Shown: positions 34,205-46,821 of the stretch, in pieces
How positions within the stretch are numbered: the stretch's first letter is position 1
How the letters are laid out: each line of letters starts with the position of its first letter
NCBI GenBank assembly: GCA_031772625.1
Contig: CM062808.1
Span: 473,801,655 to 473,865,654 of the forward strand
Length of the DNA: 64,000 nucleotides
From: Pinus tabuliformis
Lineage: Eukaryota; Streptophyta; Pinopsida; Pinales; Pinaceae
Direction of reading: 5' to 3'
The notes under the pieces: generated by a model
The model's input: only the letters and a program-made list of their open reading frames with translations
Databases searched by the model: none
What the model was told of the DNA's origin: nothing
Position numbers and translations under genes: made by a program

Positions 34205-34905
34205 TGACTCCTTGATGCATTTGTTAGTGCTTCCACTTGTTATTAGTTGCTTGTCCCTATCTACAGGAAAATTTTAATTTCTATGGACCTCTTCCACTTA
34301 GAAAAACACAACGTAAGGTCTTGATCTCCATTGAATCCATTCCCTCTAGTTCCATAGTGTTGGCATAAATAATTTTAGCTACTGCTTGCTCTTTGGGTAT
34401 CCCTACAATTCGTATACCGTGGCTCAATGCAGTGATGATTCAGACAAGTGTATAATGTGATTTGAAGGACACCTTATCTCATTTGCAGTGAAAATTGATT
34501 TAAACTAGTGCGTAATGAGATTTCATGTTTCTTACTATACTCTGTCTTCAAATTAACAGTCCATCCATGCTGCATAACAGTACTAGTTTCCTGGTGATCC
34601 AACCATACTCTGTCTTCAAATTTAACAGTCCATCCATGCTCCATAACAGTACTAGTTTCTTGGTGATCCAACCATCATGGATATCACAACTTATGGTAAT
34701 TCCATTTTTAAGTGTTCGTTAGTAGTACTTTCCAATCAGGGAATTCCTAAACCTTAATATGTTGTGTTAAATTCAAAGATACTTTCAAATCAGGGGATTC
34801 CTAAACCTTAATATGCCATGTTACATTCAAAAAGGGAAAAAATGAACTTACTCTGAAGGCAATTGTCCTTTCAATTACCACACTTTGAGACTATCATTTA
34901 GGAAT
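34205..34905. repeat. Dispersed blocks R3 and R1
   Basis: R3 (34,205-34,445) recurs at 41,605-41,845. R1 (34,420-34,900) recurs at 36,480-36,970 and in part at 41,820-41,960. Within R1 the phrase AACAGTCCATCCATGCT is itself doubled, about 67 bp apart. Confidence 0.8.
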
Positions 34906-35055
34906 ATCGACAAATCATTTTCTTTAAATCATTTTACTTCAAAGTGGGAAGAGGTGAAATTTTAGCCTACCAAGACTTTCAGTGAGAAGATAATAATAAT
35001 AAACACAAATAATTAAAAAAAAAAATCACTGGAAGATCATAACCCAGAATGTCAA
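34906..35055. repeat. Dispersed block R4
   Basis: It matches 40,607-40,760 almost base for base, including AGATAATAATAATAAACAC, an A-run and AGATCATAACCCAGAA. Confidence 0.8.
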
Positions 35056-35279
35056 GCCTAAGATCAAGGAAATCTTAAAGATGATATAAAAGATGTTCCA
35101 ATTTGGTGTCAAAAAGTTAGTAGAAGTGATTTCACTATTAAACAAGGTATAAGGTAATTATGGAATCTCAATTTTCAAGAGAAGTGAGTGGTGGTGGGAT
35201 TTATTATGATAACTGCATTTTCCTTTGGAAATTATAATTACATTGTAGTTAGCTTTATCAAACTAACTTCTCACTTGGG

Positions 35280-36140
35280 CAAGTGGAATTAAAATAAGTT
35301 AGGTTGGGCCTCATCAATGTCTGTTGTGCAAAAACAATGAGGAAAATGTTCATCATTTCTTTATCTCTTGTCGTTATATTGTTCAAATCCTATTTAAATT
35401 TTTCATTGAGCTCAAGCCAAAGGTTCCTTGGTCCTATGTTATTTTTATGGAATGTGCATAAGTTTGGTTCTTTAATCATTTTCTTAAATGCTTTGAAGCT
35501 CTTGTAGTGTTATTCATATATGGTATTTGGTAAACAAAGAACTCTAGCATTTTTCAAGACAAGGACATTCTTCTTTCTATTACTGTTGGCTCTATTATAT
35601 CTAGCGCATTAAAGGTTGGAGGATATACCCACAAGGAAGCCTAAGCTATCAGTAATGATAGCTTTGGATTTTGAGTTTATTTATTTATGGTGTTAGTTAA
35701 TACCATCCCTACATTTGTGGGGTATGTGTTGTTCTTTTTCTCATTCCTGATCACTATTTCCATATTCAATATTCTCTCGATAGAGGATCAACTAACCAAG
35801 CATAGTTTACTTCCCTAAGAAAACGTATTGAGGTTGTTATGCTTAGAGGTGTTAAGAATTTGTAGATCATGAGTGATTCCAACCTTGTATTGATTAGGCC
35901 AATAGGAAAGCATCAATTAATAAATATAAATCTATGTCATTTGTTGGTGGACTTTTATAACTCAATTATATCTTTTAAATGAAATTCTTTCATGAAAATT
36001 CTTCACGAACTCAACACTTCAACATAATTTGACAAATATTCTTTCAGGGACATTCTTCATGAACTCAATACTTCAGCGAATGAGTTATCAAAGGGGACTT
36101 TGACTTTGTCCCCTGTTGCCATAAATATTTACAAGTTCTT
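35280..36140 (+). pseudogene. Decayed LINE 3' end (zf-RVT and RNase H remnants)
   Basis: In broken plus-strand frames the text reads CKNNEENVHHFFISC, the zinc-binding segment typical of plant LINE reverse transcriptases. It is followed further on by MSDSNLVLIRPIG (RNase H Asp-Ser motif) and HELNTSANELSKG (RNase H C-terminus). Frameshifts and stops are frequent. No upstream RT core was found. Confidence 0.6.
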
Positions 36141-36970
36141 GACGGTGTGATGAAAGATTCTACAGACTTCTTTTTGAAGTCTTCCTATCATGTCCCTTAT
36201 GTTATAAAGTAAGGATTTTTTTGAAGAAGATAAGGTTATATAACCTCAGGTAGTAGATAGATTGGAAAAGGGGTTTTTTGTAAAGCTAATTAATCATGTA
36301 TAGTGGAAAGGCCCATAGGGAATGAATTTTTAGTTGTGAACAGATAACGTCTATGAAAATGTATATGTTATGTCTCCAATGCATGAGGATCACCTGTCTT
36401 CCATTAGTATTTTGAGTTTGTACTTGGAACATATGATCAAACTGTCCCTGTTAGCAAACTGTCTCTGTTATCAAACTGTTTGTTAGCAATGGCTCAATGT
36501 AGTGATGATTCAGACAAGTGTATAATGTGATTTGAAGGACACCTTATCTCATTTGCAATGAACATTGATTTAAACTAGTGCATAATGAGATTTCATGTTT
36601 CTTACTATACTCTGTCTTCAAATTTAACAGTCCATCCATGCTGCATAACAATACTAGTTTCTTGATGATCCAACCATACTCTGTCTTCAAATTTAACAGT
36701 CCATCCATGCTGCATAACAGTACTAGTTTCTTGGTGATCCAACCATCATGGATATCGCAGTGTATGGTAATTCCATTTTTCAGTGTTCGTTAGTAGTACT
36801 TTCCAATCAGGGAATTCATAAACCTTAATATGTTGTGTTAAATTCAAAGATACTTTCCTATTAGGGGATTCCTAAACCTTAATATGCCATGTTACATTCA
36901 AAAAGGGAAAAAATGAACTTACTCTAGAGGCAGTTGTCCTCTCAATTACCACACTTTGAGACTAACATTT
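36141..36970. repeat. Dispersed blocks (20.2-kb type, R2 and R1)
   Basis: 36,235-36,298 matches 20,185-20,250. R2 (36,345-36,480) matches 40,893-41,040 and 42,163-42,260. R1 (36,480-36,970) matches 34,420-34,900. No gene. Confidence 0.8.
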
Positions 36971-37683
36971 ATTTGCAATTAATCAATTAGAAATAGAGAG
37001 ATTTTTGCTGTCCTACATATCCATTGTCTTCTTCATCTTTTCCCAATGCTTTTCTCATGGTTGTGCATGTTGAAGCTGCTTCTCCTTTGAAGGTATGAAA
37101 GAACCATGGCAATAGGTATCAGAGACAAAAATGGTCTTGCCGAGACTCAAATGGTGAAGATCAATAGATATCGATGACGAGTTTATGTGAAATTCATGGA
37201 GCAAACCTTTAATCGAAACATTTTTAAAAAGAATGGATGAGGACATAAAGAGCTAAAGAAATGGGCTGGTTTCAAAGAGAAAGAAGTCAACAACAACGGA
37301 AAATGGGACAACAAACAGACGAGGAAGAAGAATGAAAATGAGTAAGCTTGTTTTCAAATCAGCAAAATATATAAACGAGAGGAGACATTTCTGTTTATCC
37401 CCTCTATCTTATTTTTCCTTTATTTGTTTTGCGTACCACCACCTTTGCACATTAAGCCTTGCTCTTAGTATCCTTCTCTAGGAAGCAAGTAGCGAAGGAC
37501 TATCAGGAGAGAGCGGAATCGAATTAGGAGATAAGCGCAAGACAGAGGTTGGTCTCCTTTGTTCTTCTCTCATCTATATTTCATAAAGGAAAAATGAAAG
37601 TAGCTTTACTTTGTTTGTTTCTAAGGTAGCTACCACACCTTAGTGGGATAAGCAGTTCTGTGTAGACACTTATCCCTGTAACA
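36971..37683 (+). repeat. LTR of another Tat-like element (left end uncertain)
   Basis: The right end CTGTAACA at 37,683 is fixed by the PBS three bases later. The left end must lie after the R1 block stops (about 36,970), but no second LTR in the window confirms it. A TATA box (TATATAAA, 37,368-37,375) lies about 310 bp before the end. Confidence 0.6.
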
Positions 37684-37686
37684 AAA

Positions 37687-37704
37687 TGGCGACTCCGCTG
37701 GGGA
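37687..37704 (+). other. Primer binding site
   Basis: TGGCGACTCCGCTGGGGA is identical to the PBS of the young element at 21,362. Confidence 0.85.
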
Positions 37705-39300
37705 GCAACTAGGTTGTTTGTTTATCTTCCTTGTTGTTTATTTTATAAACTTACAGACGGAGCCTGAAGTCGAGCCAGGTAGCTTTCGAACTGCATTTGC
37801 TATGCAAATGCAAAGTAGATAAATGCTGCTTCAGTCAATCTTCGGGATTTGTTTATGAATTAAACAACTGATTTACAAACTCTCTAATTGCCCCTGTGGT
37901 AGCTCCAGTAACCTCCTTAGATCTACCCCTCATTGTTGGTTTACTGATTACCATTTGCTCAGCCAAAACCCCTGAACTGAACTGCAAACTGTGACCTGGA
38001 ACCTAAGAAAAGTCTCATCTTTGGCCCAACGCAGGCTCTATTCTGTGAATCTGAAATTCAGTGCACTTCCCGAGTGTAGTAGGTGCGCTGCATTTCAAGT
38101 TCACTGTATTACAGGTGCGTTGATCAGACTAGGCATTGTTCCTCAGTTTTGGTTTCTGTGTTCATTCTTTTCAGTTCTATTCATGAGTTTTGTTGTTTGT
38201 AATCAGTATATCTCTGTTTGAAACCCCTTTCCTTGCTGATATTCCGCCTCCATTGTGCAAAAGAATTGTAAATGTTTTTGTGTATTTGTTGAGTCATTTT
38301 CAGTTCTCCTTTGTAAAACGTAACGTAATTGTATTGTCGTTTCTTGATTTGAAAGTGTCGCAAGTGTCGTTTTCAGTCATAGGAGAGAGTTTGGTTGCTC
38401 TTGATAGTCAATTACCCTGTTACTGTTGTATTTGATCTGAATTTGTAGTTTTTCTAGTGTCGAAAGCAAGTATTCATTTCCGAATCGTAAAGTGTTGTGA
38501 TTGTCTTCATTTTTTATTTTGAAAAGAAACTTGTTAGTAACTGTCACTTGAAAAGTAATTCAGATTTGCGCATTAGCTTTCTTTTTATCATTCACATACT
38601 AAGAAAGCCAAAAACAAATACATGCATGTGCATTTTCATTTAGACTGTTTGATTGGTTTGATTTTCATTTGCATTTAGAGGGGAAGTACCCAGTGGGTTT
38701 CCTCCCGGAAATTCATTATGCAGAGCAAAAAAAGGAATATCAAACCACAAATGGGACATCTGAATTCGCTATGCCTAAGTTCCTACTTTGCTGCAATCAG
38801 TAGCCTTTTCTAACTATGTTTATTTTCTTTCTTAACTGTGGCAAGCACTATGTTACAATGTCAACTATGGCATTCTAGTATCTTCTATTTTTAATTTTCA
38901 AATACTATATCTAGCTGCTGCATTGCTGTATTCTTCGTGTGCCAAATGCTTCATCGTTGCTGCACTAATAGCCGTGCCTTTTGCTGATATTAACCATGCC
39001 AATTGTGTGATGGTATTTGATAAATGTTTATAAGTCTGTTAACTGTGTTTTAATCACTATCCTATTATCCTGTTCGAGCTTATTTGTCTCTTGTGCCAAA
39101 TTCTAGTATAGTAAGTTTTAATGCTTCTCTTTATTGCATTTCAGGAAAAAAATGGTCGTCTAAGTTTTATTAAGCATTGCACTCAAACGAAAATACCCTC
39201 TCCTATCACACTCTAATATTTTCTTTTGTTGTTTCTGGAGGCAGACAACATAAAGATGCTTCTCTATTTTATTCAAATCCTTTTTTGCAGTTAATACGAT
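37705..39300 (+). other. Leader of the Tat-like element at 37 kb
   Basis: T-rich leader sequence of the same flavour as 21.7-22.7 kb, with no gag ORF. I see no coding continuation, so the element is truncated or deleted here. Confidence 0.5.
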
Positions 39301-40606
39301 TGGGTTCACTTGAACAGGTGCAGTAGCTTGTGCTGAGCACCCCCTATAAAGATCTGATGCAGTCTACTCGGTTCATCTGCTTTCTCCTTGGCCTTTGACT
39401 TCTGTCTTTTCTGCATATATTCTGATCCCCTCTATGTCAGCCATGTTGGGGGCATGGGGCTACCTCCCTTCTTCCTCGTACAAAGATTGGTTTAACAACC
39501 CCTCCAAGGTTCCCTGTCTGCACCAGGAACTTGGTCATAGATTTTGATTTTATCCATCTTCCTCCCTCTAGTTAAATGCCGCCTCAAACATGTAACCCTC
39601 CAACAAACCCATACCTGCCCACTAGATCCATCATCCACTACCCATTGTGTGAATGTGTGGCTTGAATAGATGGACCACTACCATAATGTCAACATAGGAG
39701 CAACATTAAAAATCCCCTATGCACTAAATGCCTAGATCCAACTGAAATATGAAGTTATGAACAAAATAGACCCTTGGCCCAAAGTCCAGTACAACCATCA
39801 ACATAATTAAAACCTTGAAGGGTGAGTCACATCAACAAAACAATGAACAATAAATGATATGGCACCTAAACACCTGCACCATAGTAGAACAGGGAGGGTC
39901 ATCATTGATTAGCTTTGAAGGCCATCCCAAAACATTGGGAAACATAAATATCACTGGAAGTTCCATTCTTCATTACCATCACCCTGAGGTCACCACATAT
40001 TAGATAACCCCAAGAGGATGCAGGGTACCTTTTCATCCAAAGTATGCTCTACTAGATGTAGTTGTGGCAGTGGCATAGCCAAACTTAGCACCTCTCCCTT
40101 ATTTCTCACACTCACTGACTTGTACTTTGTCACTACTTAAAGCCTTGTCTTGAGCATTGGGATGGCACAAGTAGCAAAGTTGATGATCATCAGCCGGGAC
40201 CCTACTCATTATGTAAAAGGCACCTCTTCAGTGCTCAAGTAGCTAACAAAATGCTCAAGATCCATTGCAACTTTGTCCACCTGGGCATGTATTTGTAGGG
40301 AATAATTATTCACAACTGTGGATTTGTTAGACATACAGAAATCTCATTGATCAGACATAGTTCCTAGTTCCTAGTGGACTTGACTTCAAAGATGTATCAA
40401 ACTTGTAATTCGTGTTTTGTAATGCACCTTAACGGTAGTACAACATGTGCTCCATTGAATTATGACATTTGCACTTCCTAGTGATAAGGCATATACATGA
40501 CTGTATATATCTTCTAATGTATAACCTATGCACACCTATGATGTAATGATTAATCCTAGGAGAAACCAAATATGAGAACTTAACTGCCAGTTTTGTTCCC
40601 AGGTAG
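39301..40606. other. No gene recognised
   Basis: A G-rich word TGTTGGGGGCATGG at 39,446 resembles PPT-like words of the Tat 3' region. The remainder is unclassified non-coding sequence. Confidence 0.4.
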
Positions 40607-42270
40607 GAATATCAACAAATCATTTTCTTTAAATCATTCTACTTTAGAGTGGGATGAGGTGAAATTTTAGCCTACCAAGACGTTTAGTGAGAAGATAATA
40701 ATAATAAACACAAATAATTAAAAAAAGAAAAAAAATCACTGGAAGATCATAACCCAGAAGCTAGTACTCCAGAAGAATTTCCAGAGGACCCCAAGCTTGT
40801 GGAAATCTGCAAGTAAAAAGAATGCTAACGTGTTGTCAAGGAAATCTGTATTAAAAAAGAATGTCAAGCTATGCTTCAGTCTCAGGCCTCTCCAAGAAAA
40901 CGTATATGTTATGTCTCCAATGCATGAGGATCACCCGTCTTCCATTAGTATTTTGAGTTTGTACTTGGAAAATATGATCAAACAGTCCCTGTTAGCAAAA
41001 TGTCCCGGTTATCAAACTCTCTGTTAGCAAACTGTCCCTGTGCTTTCTTATCTGGTGAGCCAAACTCCTTTTGTTTCCATGTATCACAATTTGGGTAGAG
41101 AGTGCCACCTTTCATGCTTCCTCTCCTTAGGACTTTTTATTGATGATGTTATTGAGGTGTAGAGGGATTTTCCTCCCCCTTGATACATACTCAAAGAGTT
41201 CCCTTGTTTTTTGAAACTGCTTGCTTAGCCATTTGATTGACTTGGGAGTTGAATCTTTTTCTAACTTGAAAATAGTGGACTTATTTAAATACATTGAGTA
41301 GTAGGACCATTTTATGATAGATGCATGCCAGGGCTTAAGAGGAAGGAGCTCTTTCCTGCTTCAGTGATCTTGTGATTGTGTTGGAGTCCTCAACTGAAAT
41401 TGCTTGCTTAGCCATCTGATTGACTTGGGAGTTGAATCTTTTTCTAACCTGAAAATAGTGGACTTATTTAAATGCATTGAGTAGCAGGACCATTTCATGA
41501 TAGATGCATGCCAGGGCTTAGGAGGAGGGAACTGCTTCAGTGATCTTGTGATTATGTTGGAGTCCTCAACAATAACTACATCCCTTTGCACAATGTCCTT
41601 CAGGAACCTGACTCCTTGATACATTGTTAGTGCTTCCGTTTGTTATTAGTTGCTTGTCCCTATCTCCAGGAAAATTTGAATTTCTAGGGACTTCTTCCAC
41701 TCAGAAAAACACAACGCAAGGTCTTGATCTCCATTGAATCCATTCCCTTTAGTTCCATAGTGTTGGTATAAAAAATTTTAGCTACTGCTACTCTTTGGGT
41801 ATCCTTACAATTCGTATACCGTGGCTCAATGCAGTGATGATTCAGACTAGTTTATAATGTGATTTGAAGGACACCTTATCTTATTTGCAGTGAACATTGA
41901 TTTAAACTAGTGCGTAATGAGATTTTATGTTTTTACTAAACTTTGTCTTCAAATTTAGAAAAATTCCTTCCTTCCACTTATGCCACGACACCTCTATCTT
42001 GGCACAAAATCACACATATTTCAAGATCATTGGCTTCTTAGGTTGGTTTTATTGAATTCCAACTATGGAGGCATGCGTTCTTTTAGCATGAGGAAGAATG
42101 TAAGAATGAGATATGTTCTTTCAGCATGAGGAAGAATGTAAGAATGACATGGAAAGAAACTCTCCAAGAAAACATATATGTTATGTCTCCCATGCATGAG
42201 GATAATGTGTCTTCCATATATTATTTTGAGTTTGTACTTGGAGCATATGATCAACAGGGTAGGTGAAAGC
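40607..42270. repeat. Dispersed blocks R4, R2, R3, R1 and R2 with a tandem duplication
   Basis: R4 is at 40,607-40,760, R2 at 40,893-41,040, R3 at 41,605-41,845, partial R1 at 41,820-41,960 and R2 again at 42,163-42,260. Segment 41,220-41,345 is repeated at 41,395-41,530 (offset about 176 bp). Confidence 0.75.
41540..41850 (-). pseudogene. Decayed RNase H-like fragment of a LINE
   Basis: On the minus strand the text reads TEALTMYQGVRFLKDIV and then VIVEDSNIITRSL, the pattern of the RNase H domain at the 3' end of plant LINEs (Glu in the EAL segment, Asp-Ser in the next). Upstream text is broken by stops. It overlaps block R3, whose other copy at 34.2 kb would carry the same remnant. Confidence 0.5.
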
Positions 42271-42273
42271 AGT

Positions 42274-42525
42274 GTTGAAAATATTGGTATTGGCAAAATA
42301 TCGGCGAGGGTCCAGAAAACATCTTATTGGCAATATCGGCGAAAATATCAACAAAATATCGGCAAGCATAAAAAATAATTTTTTTTCAAAATTTTAAACA
42401 TAGCCGATATTTTGGAAATATCGCGATATTTTCAAAACAAAAAAATATCACGATATTTTCTCGGCGATATATCGTTTTGCCAAAAATATCGCAATATTTT
42501 TGAATATCGCCGATATTATCAACTG
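42274..42525. repeat. Cluster of ATATCG/CGATAT words
   Basis: About 250 bp is packed with AATATCGGC, ATATCGCGATATTTT and CGCCGATATT words, many self-complementary (for example AAATATCGCGATATTTT). It looks like a short palindrome-rich repeat inserted in the R2-flanking sequence; no TSD was established. Confidence 0.7.
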
Positions 42526-42839
42526 TGGGTGAAAGAGCCTTTTATACAACGGGGTCAAAAGATAGAGCCTTTGCAAGGGATACAGGGAAGCAATTAATTA
42601 TTGGTTTATGAGAGGAAGCCCATCCTTTGATAAGAAAACACATGTGATGTTTTCGTATGGAGTTTCTAGATAACTCGTGATAGATTTTTAGGTAACTCCC
42701 TTCTGCCATCTCCATGTAGAGGACCTCTTTTCCTTATAGAGAGACTTATCCCAGACCAAATCCATCTCTTTTACCAGGCTTTCTATCCAAATCTTAAGAT
42801 GGTAGGATAGATTTTGTTTCCGCTTTCGATGGTAGGATA
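42526..42839. other. No gene recognised
   Basis: Unclassified spacer between the palindrome cluster and the satellite. Confidence 0.4.
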
Positions 42840-45480
42840 GATTTGTGGTATACATAAATCTAGCACTTGCTAGATTTCTCACTCTACAATGTTTCTATCT
42901 GCTTGAATTTACGCTAAAAGGAAATCTAACACATGTTAGATTTTCTTTTACATTGCAACGTTGTTAATATAGCACACATTAGGCTTATTTAGTCCTACAA
43001 TGTTGTTATGTTCTTGTGTTTGTGCTTGAAGGAAATATAACATGTGTTAGATTTCTTTCAAATTAAATTGTGCTTGGGTTTGTGTTGGAAGAAAATTTAA
43101 CACAATCTAGAAGTCTTATACTCTAAAATGTTGTTGTCGGCAATGTGCTTGTATTTGTGGTAGACATAAATGTAGCACATGTTAGATTTCTCGCTCTACA
43201 ATGTTGTTGTTGGCAACGTGCTTGCATTTGTGTTAGACATAAATCTGGCAGTTGCTAGATTTCTCACTCTAGAATATTTCTATGTGCTTGAGTTTGTGCT
43301 AAAAGGAAATCTAACACATGTTAGATTTTCTTATACATTGCAATGTTGTTAATCTAGCACACGTTAGACTTATTTAGCCCTAAAATGTTGTTGTGTTCTT
43401 GCGTTTGTGCTAGAAGGAAATATAACATGTTTTATATTTCTTTCAAATTTAAATTTGCTTGTGTTTGTGTTGGAAGAAAATTCAACACAAGCGAGATTTC
43501 TTATACTCTACGAGGTTGTTGTTGGCAACATGATTTTATTTGTGGTAGACATAAATTTAGCACTTGCTATATTTCTCACTCTACAATGTTTCTATGTGCT
43601 TGAGTTTGTGCTAAAAGGAAATCTAACACATGTTGGATTTTCTTTTACATTGCAATGTTGTTAATCTAGCACACATTAGACTTATTTAGTCCTAATATGT
43701 TGTTATGTTCTTGTGTTTGTGCTAGAAGGAAATATAGCATGTGTTAGAATTCTTTCAAATTTAAATGTACTTGTGTTTGTGTTGGAAGAAAATTTAACAC
43801 AAGCTAGATTTCTTATACTCTACAATGTTGTTGTTGGCAACATGCTTGTATTTGTGCTACACAAAAATCTAGCACTTGCTAGATTTCTCACTCTACAATG
43901 TTTCTATGTGCTCCAATTTGTGCTAAAAGGAAATCTAACACATGTTAGATTTTGTTTTACATTGCAATGTTGTTAATCTAGCACACATTATAGACTTATT
44001 TAGTCCTACAATGTTGTTATGTTCTTGTGTTTGTGCTAGAAGGAAATATAGCATGTGTTAGATTTCTTTCAAATTTAAATGTCCTTGTGTTTGTGTTGGA
44101 AGAACATTTAACACAAGCTAGATTTCTTATACTCTACAATGTTGTTGTCAGTAATGTGCTTTTATTTGTGGTAGACATAAATCTAGCACTTGCTAGATTT
44201 CTCACTCTACAATGTTTCTATGTGCTCAAGTTTGCGCTAAAAGAAAATCTAACACATGTTAGATTTTATTTTAAATTGCAATGTTGTTAATCTAACACAC
44301 AATAAGCTTGTTTAGTCTTACAATGTTGTTATGTTCTTGTGTTTGTGTTTAAAGGAAATATAACATGTGTTAAATTTCATTCAAATTAAAATGTGTTTGT
44401 GTTTGTGTTGGAAGAAAATTTAACACAATCTAGAATTCTTATACTCTACCACGTTGTTGTTGGCAACGTGCTTGTATTTGTGGTAGACATAAATCTAGCA
44501 CTTGATAGACTTCTCACTCTACAATGTTTCTATGTGCTCGAGTTTGTACTAAAATGAAATCTAACACATGTTAGATTTTATTTTACATTGCAATGTTGTT
44601 AATGCTAACATGTTTTTGTTTAGGCTAAAAGAAAATCTAGCTTGTGCTAGAGATTTTTTGTCGTGTAGTGTTGTCATTGGAGATATTTATATGTTTGTTA
44701 TAAGTAAATGTATTTCTGAGTAAAATTTTCTCACCCTACAATGTTGTTATGTGATTAATTTCGCATTAGAACGAATTATAGTATGAATTATATTTCTTTC
44801 ACCTTGTAATGTTTTTATTTGCAACGTTCTTGTATTTTTTATAGGAGGAAATCTTTGTACACTATCCCATTCTTAGACCACATATTCCATATGAAGGGCC
44901 TTCTAATCGTTTCAAGGTTTAAAATTTTTTATATTGTAACAATAGTCTATGTAGGCATGGACTAAAACTTCATAGTCTCTAAAAGGCAAGGTCAAATGTC
45001 CCAAGAAATATTATTATTCCAATGACTTTATTGACATTGTGTTTATGTTTTTGCTTTACAATACAATGTTGTTGTTGGCAATCTTCTTGTATGCGATAGA
45101 ATATAGTCTAGCATGGGTTTCATTTCCTTTGCCTTGCAATAATTTAATCACAATATGTTTGTGGTTTGTGGTAGAAGGAAATCTAGCTTGTGCTATATTT
45201 ATTTTGTTTTGCAATGTTTTTCTTGGAAATATGAATGTGTTCGTGCTAAAAATAATTCTAGCACGTGCTAGATTTCTTTCACCTTACCATGTTTTTTTTT
45301 GACAATATCCATGTGTTTGTAATAGAAATAAATCTAGGATGCAAATGCAATATGCTTTTGTTCATGTTAGAAGTAATTATATCACATTCTATATTTATTT
45401 CACCTTGCAAAGTTGGTATGTGTTTGTCTGTGTGCTAGACAAAGATCTAGAAGAAAATATAATGATTGCGATATTTAATG
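42840..45480. repeat. Higher-order satellite, about 312-bp period
   Basis: The landmark TCTAGCACTTGCT recurs at 42,859, 43,243, 43,556, 43,868, 44,182 and 44,494, giving spacings of 384, 313, 312, 314 and 312. Each unit contains about four related submonomers of about 60-80 bp, built around short near-palindromes (CTAGCACTTGCTAG, AACACATGTT) followed by CAATGTTGTT. The 384-bp unit has one extra submonomer of 72 bp. After about 44,600 the copies decay. The 87-residue open frames recur with the period and are not genes. Confidence 0.9.
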
Positions 45481-45878
45481 TTCTTTCATTGTGTTTTGCT
45501 ATTATTTTATCTAAAGAAAACTAAGAATATACATGACTATAAGAGATAAATTTTGTGTATATATGTTGTTATTTTGGTCTATACAATTTTTTTTGTTTAT
45601 TCACAATGTAATGTCTTTTGGAAATGTTCTTATGCTTGTGCTGGAAGGAAACCTAGTAGATATTTGCTTTCCTATATTCACGATTAAAATAATATAAAAA
45701 ATTATTTCAAGGTGCCCTTTTTCTAACCTTGATTAGCTATTATTGTGAGTTATACAATTGTTATTGTTCTTGTTCATTTTGTTACACATATAATTATGCG
45801 AATAGTTGTAGTATTTATAAATTCATATTTTCTTCAATAATTCGAAATTGTGTAACAATTTTTTTACTTTATTTTCAG
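45481..45878. other. AT-rich spacer upstream of the gene, ending in a splice acceptor
   Basis: No coding is seen. The last 20 bp (TTTTTTTACTTTATTTTCAG) form a strong acceptor, so a 5' non-coding exon may lie further left, within or beyond the satellite. No promoter could be assigned. Confidence 0.5.
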
Positions 45879-46673
45879 ATACCATGGACTATGAAGCTAG
45901 TGAGAATTCAAAGGAAGCATCCAAGGAAAAAGGAAGTTCAAGAAACACGACACCAAATTCTTTAATTGGTATGACAATTTTAATTTATACTTTGTTAAAA
46001 TTGTTAGACATTGTGTTAATAACTGGTTGTTGATTAATAAAACCCATGGAAATAGCCTTAGGATTGGGGTTTTAATGGGGACAACCCATACTAACATAGG
46101 TATTTTTTTCCAAGAAATTTTAAATATGTGATAACTTTTGGTGTCATATACTAAACTTGCATAACATATGTACTCATTTATTATTGTGCGTGTAAATGAA
46201 AATCGTGTATTATAAGGTTGTTTAATACTATTTGTTATTTCATGTCTTCCATTAAATTTTTCTTTCTAGAAACCGTGGAAACTGGTGGGCTTGAAATTCG
46301 AAGTAAAGTAGCGAAGACAAAAAGAAAAACAAGTGATCTACAAATGATGCCCCCTTCAACTGGTATGGTGGTTTTATATTTTTTGTACTCTTTTTGAAAT
46401 GGTTGGATTATGTGGTTTCTTTTCTTATCAATTTTACCTAGGTGATAACTTTTGGTGTCATATAGTAAACTTGCATAGCATATGTACTCGTTTATTATTG
46501 TGCATGTAAATGGAAATCATATATTATAAGGTTGTTTAATAATATTTAGTATTTCATGTATTCCATACTTTTTTTTTCTAGAAACTGCGGAATTTGGTGT
46601 GCCTGAAATTCAAAGTAAAGTAGTGAAGAAAAGACAAAAAAAAGTGATGTACAAACATTGCCTCCTTCAAATG
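45879..46673 (+). CDS. 5' exons A, B and C of the ParB-like gene
   Basis: Exon A (45,879-45,968) holds a probable start ATG at 45,884 in an excellent context (ACCATGGA) and codes a Ser/Lys/Glu-rich N-terminus. Exon B (46,270-46,362, 93 bp) and exon C (46,582-46,673, 92 bp) are tandem duplicates: exon and intron are both repeated, offset 312 bp. All have pyrimidine-rich acceptors and GTATGG/GTATGA donors, and phases are 1 to 1 for A and B. Exon C has lost one base, so including it would shift the frame. Skipping C joins B to D in phase. The peptide is charged and disordered-looking, rich in Lys with a possible nuclear signal (KVAKTKRKT). Exons were assigned by eye. Confidence 0.6.
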
Positions 46674-46821
46674 GTATGGTGGTTTTATATTTTATGTACA
46701 CTATCTTGGAAATGGTTATATTAGGCGGTTTTTCAGTATTTATAAGAACATTATGTGACAATATTTGAAATTATATTTTCATTTTGATTAATGCAAATAT
46801 TTTTTTTGCTATTATTTGCAG

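Noticed and set aside
43385-44290. Repeated 85-87 residue open frames
   Set aside because: They recur with the satellite period and are translations of the repeat.
46270-46673. Link between the 312-bp satellite period and the 312-bp exon duplication offset
   Set aside because: The duplicated intron and exon sequence shows no resemblance to the satellite; equal length looks coincidental.
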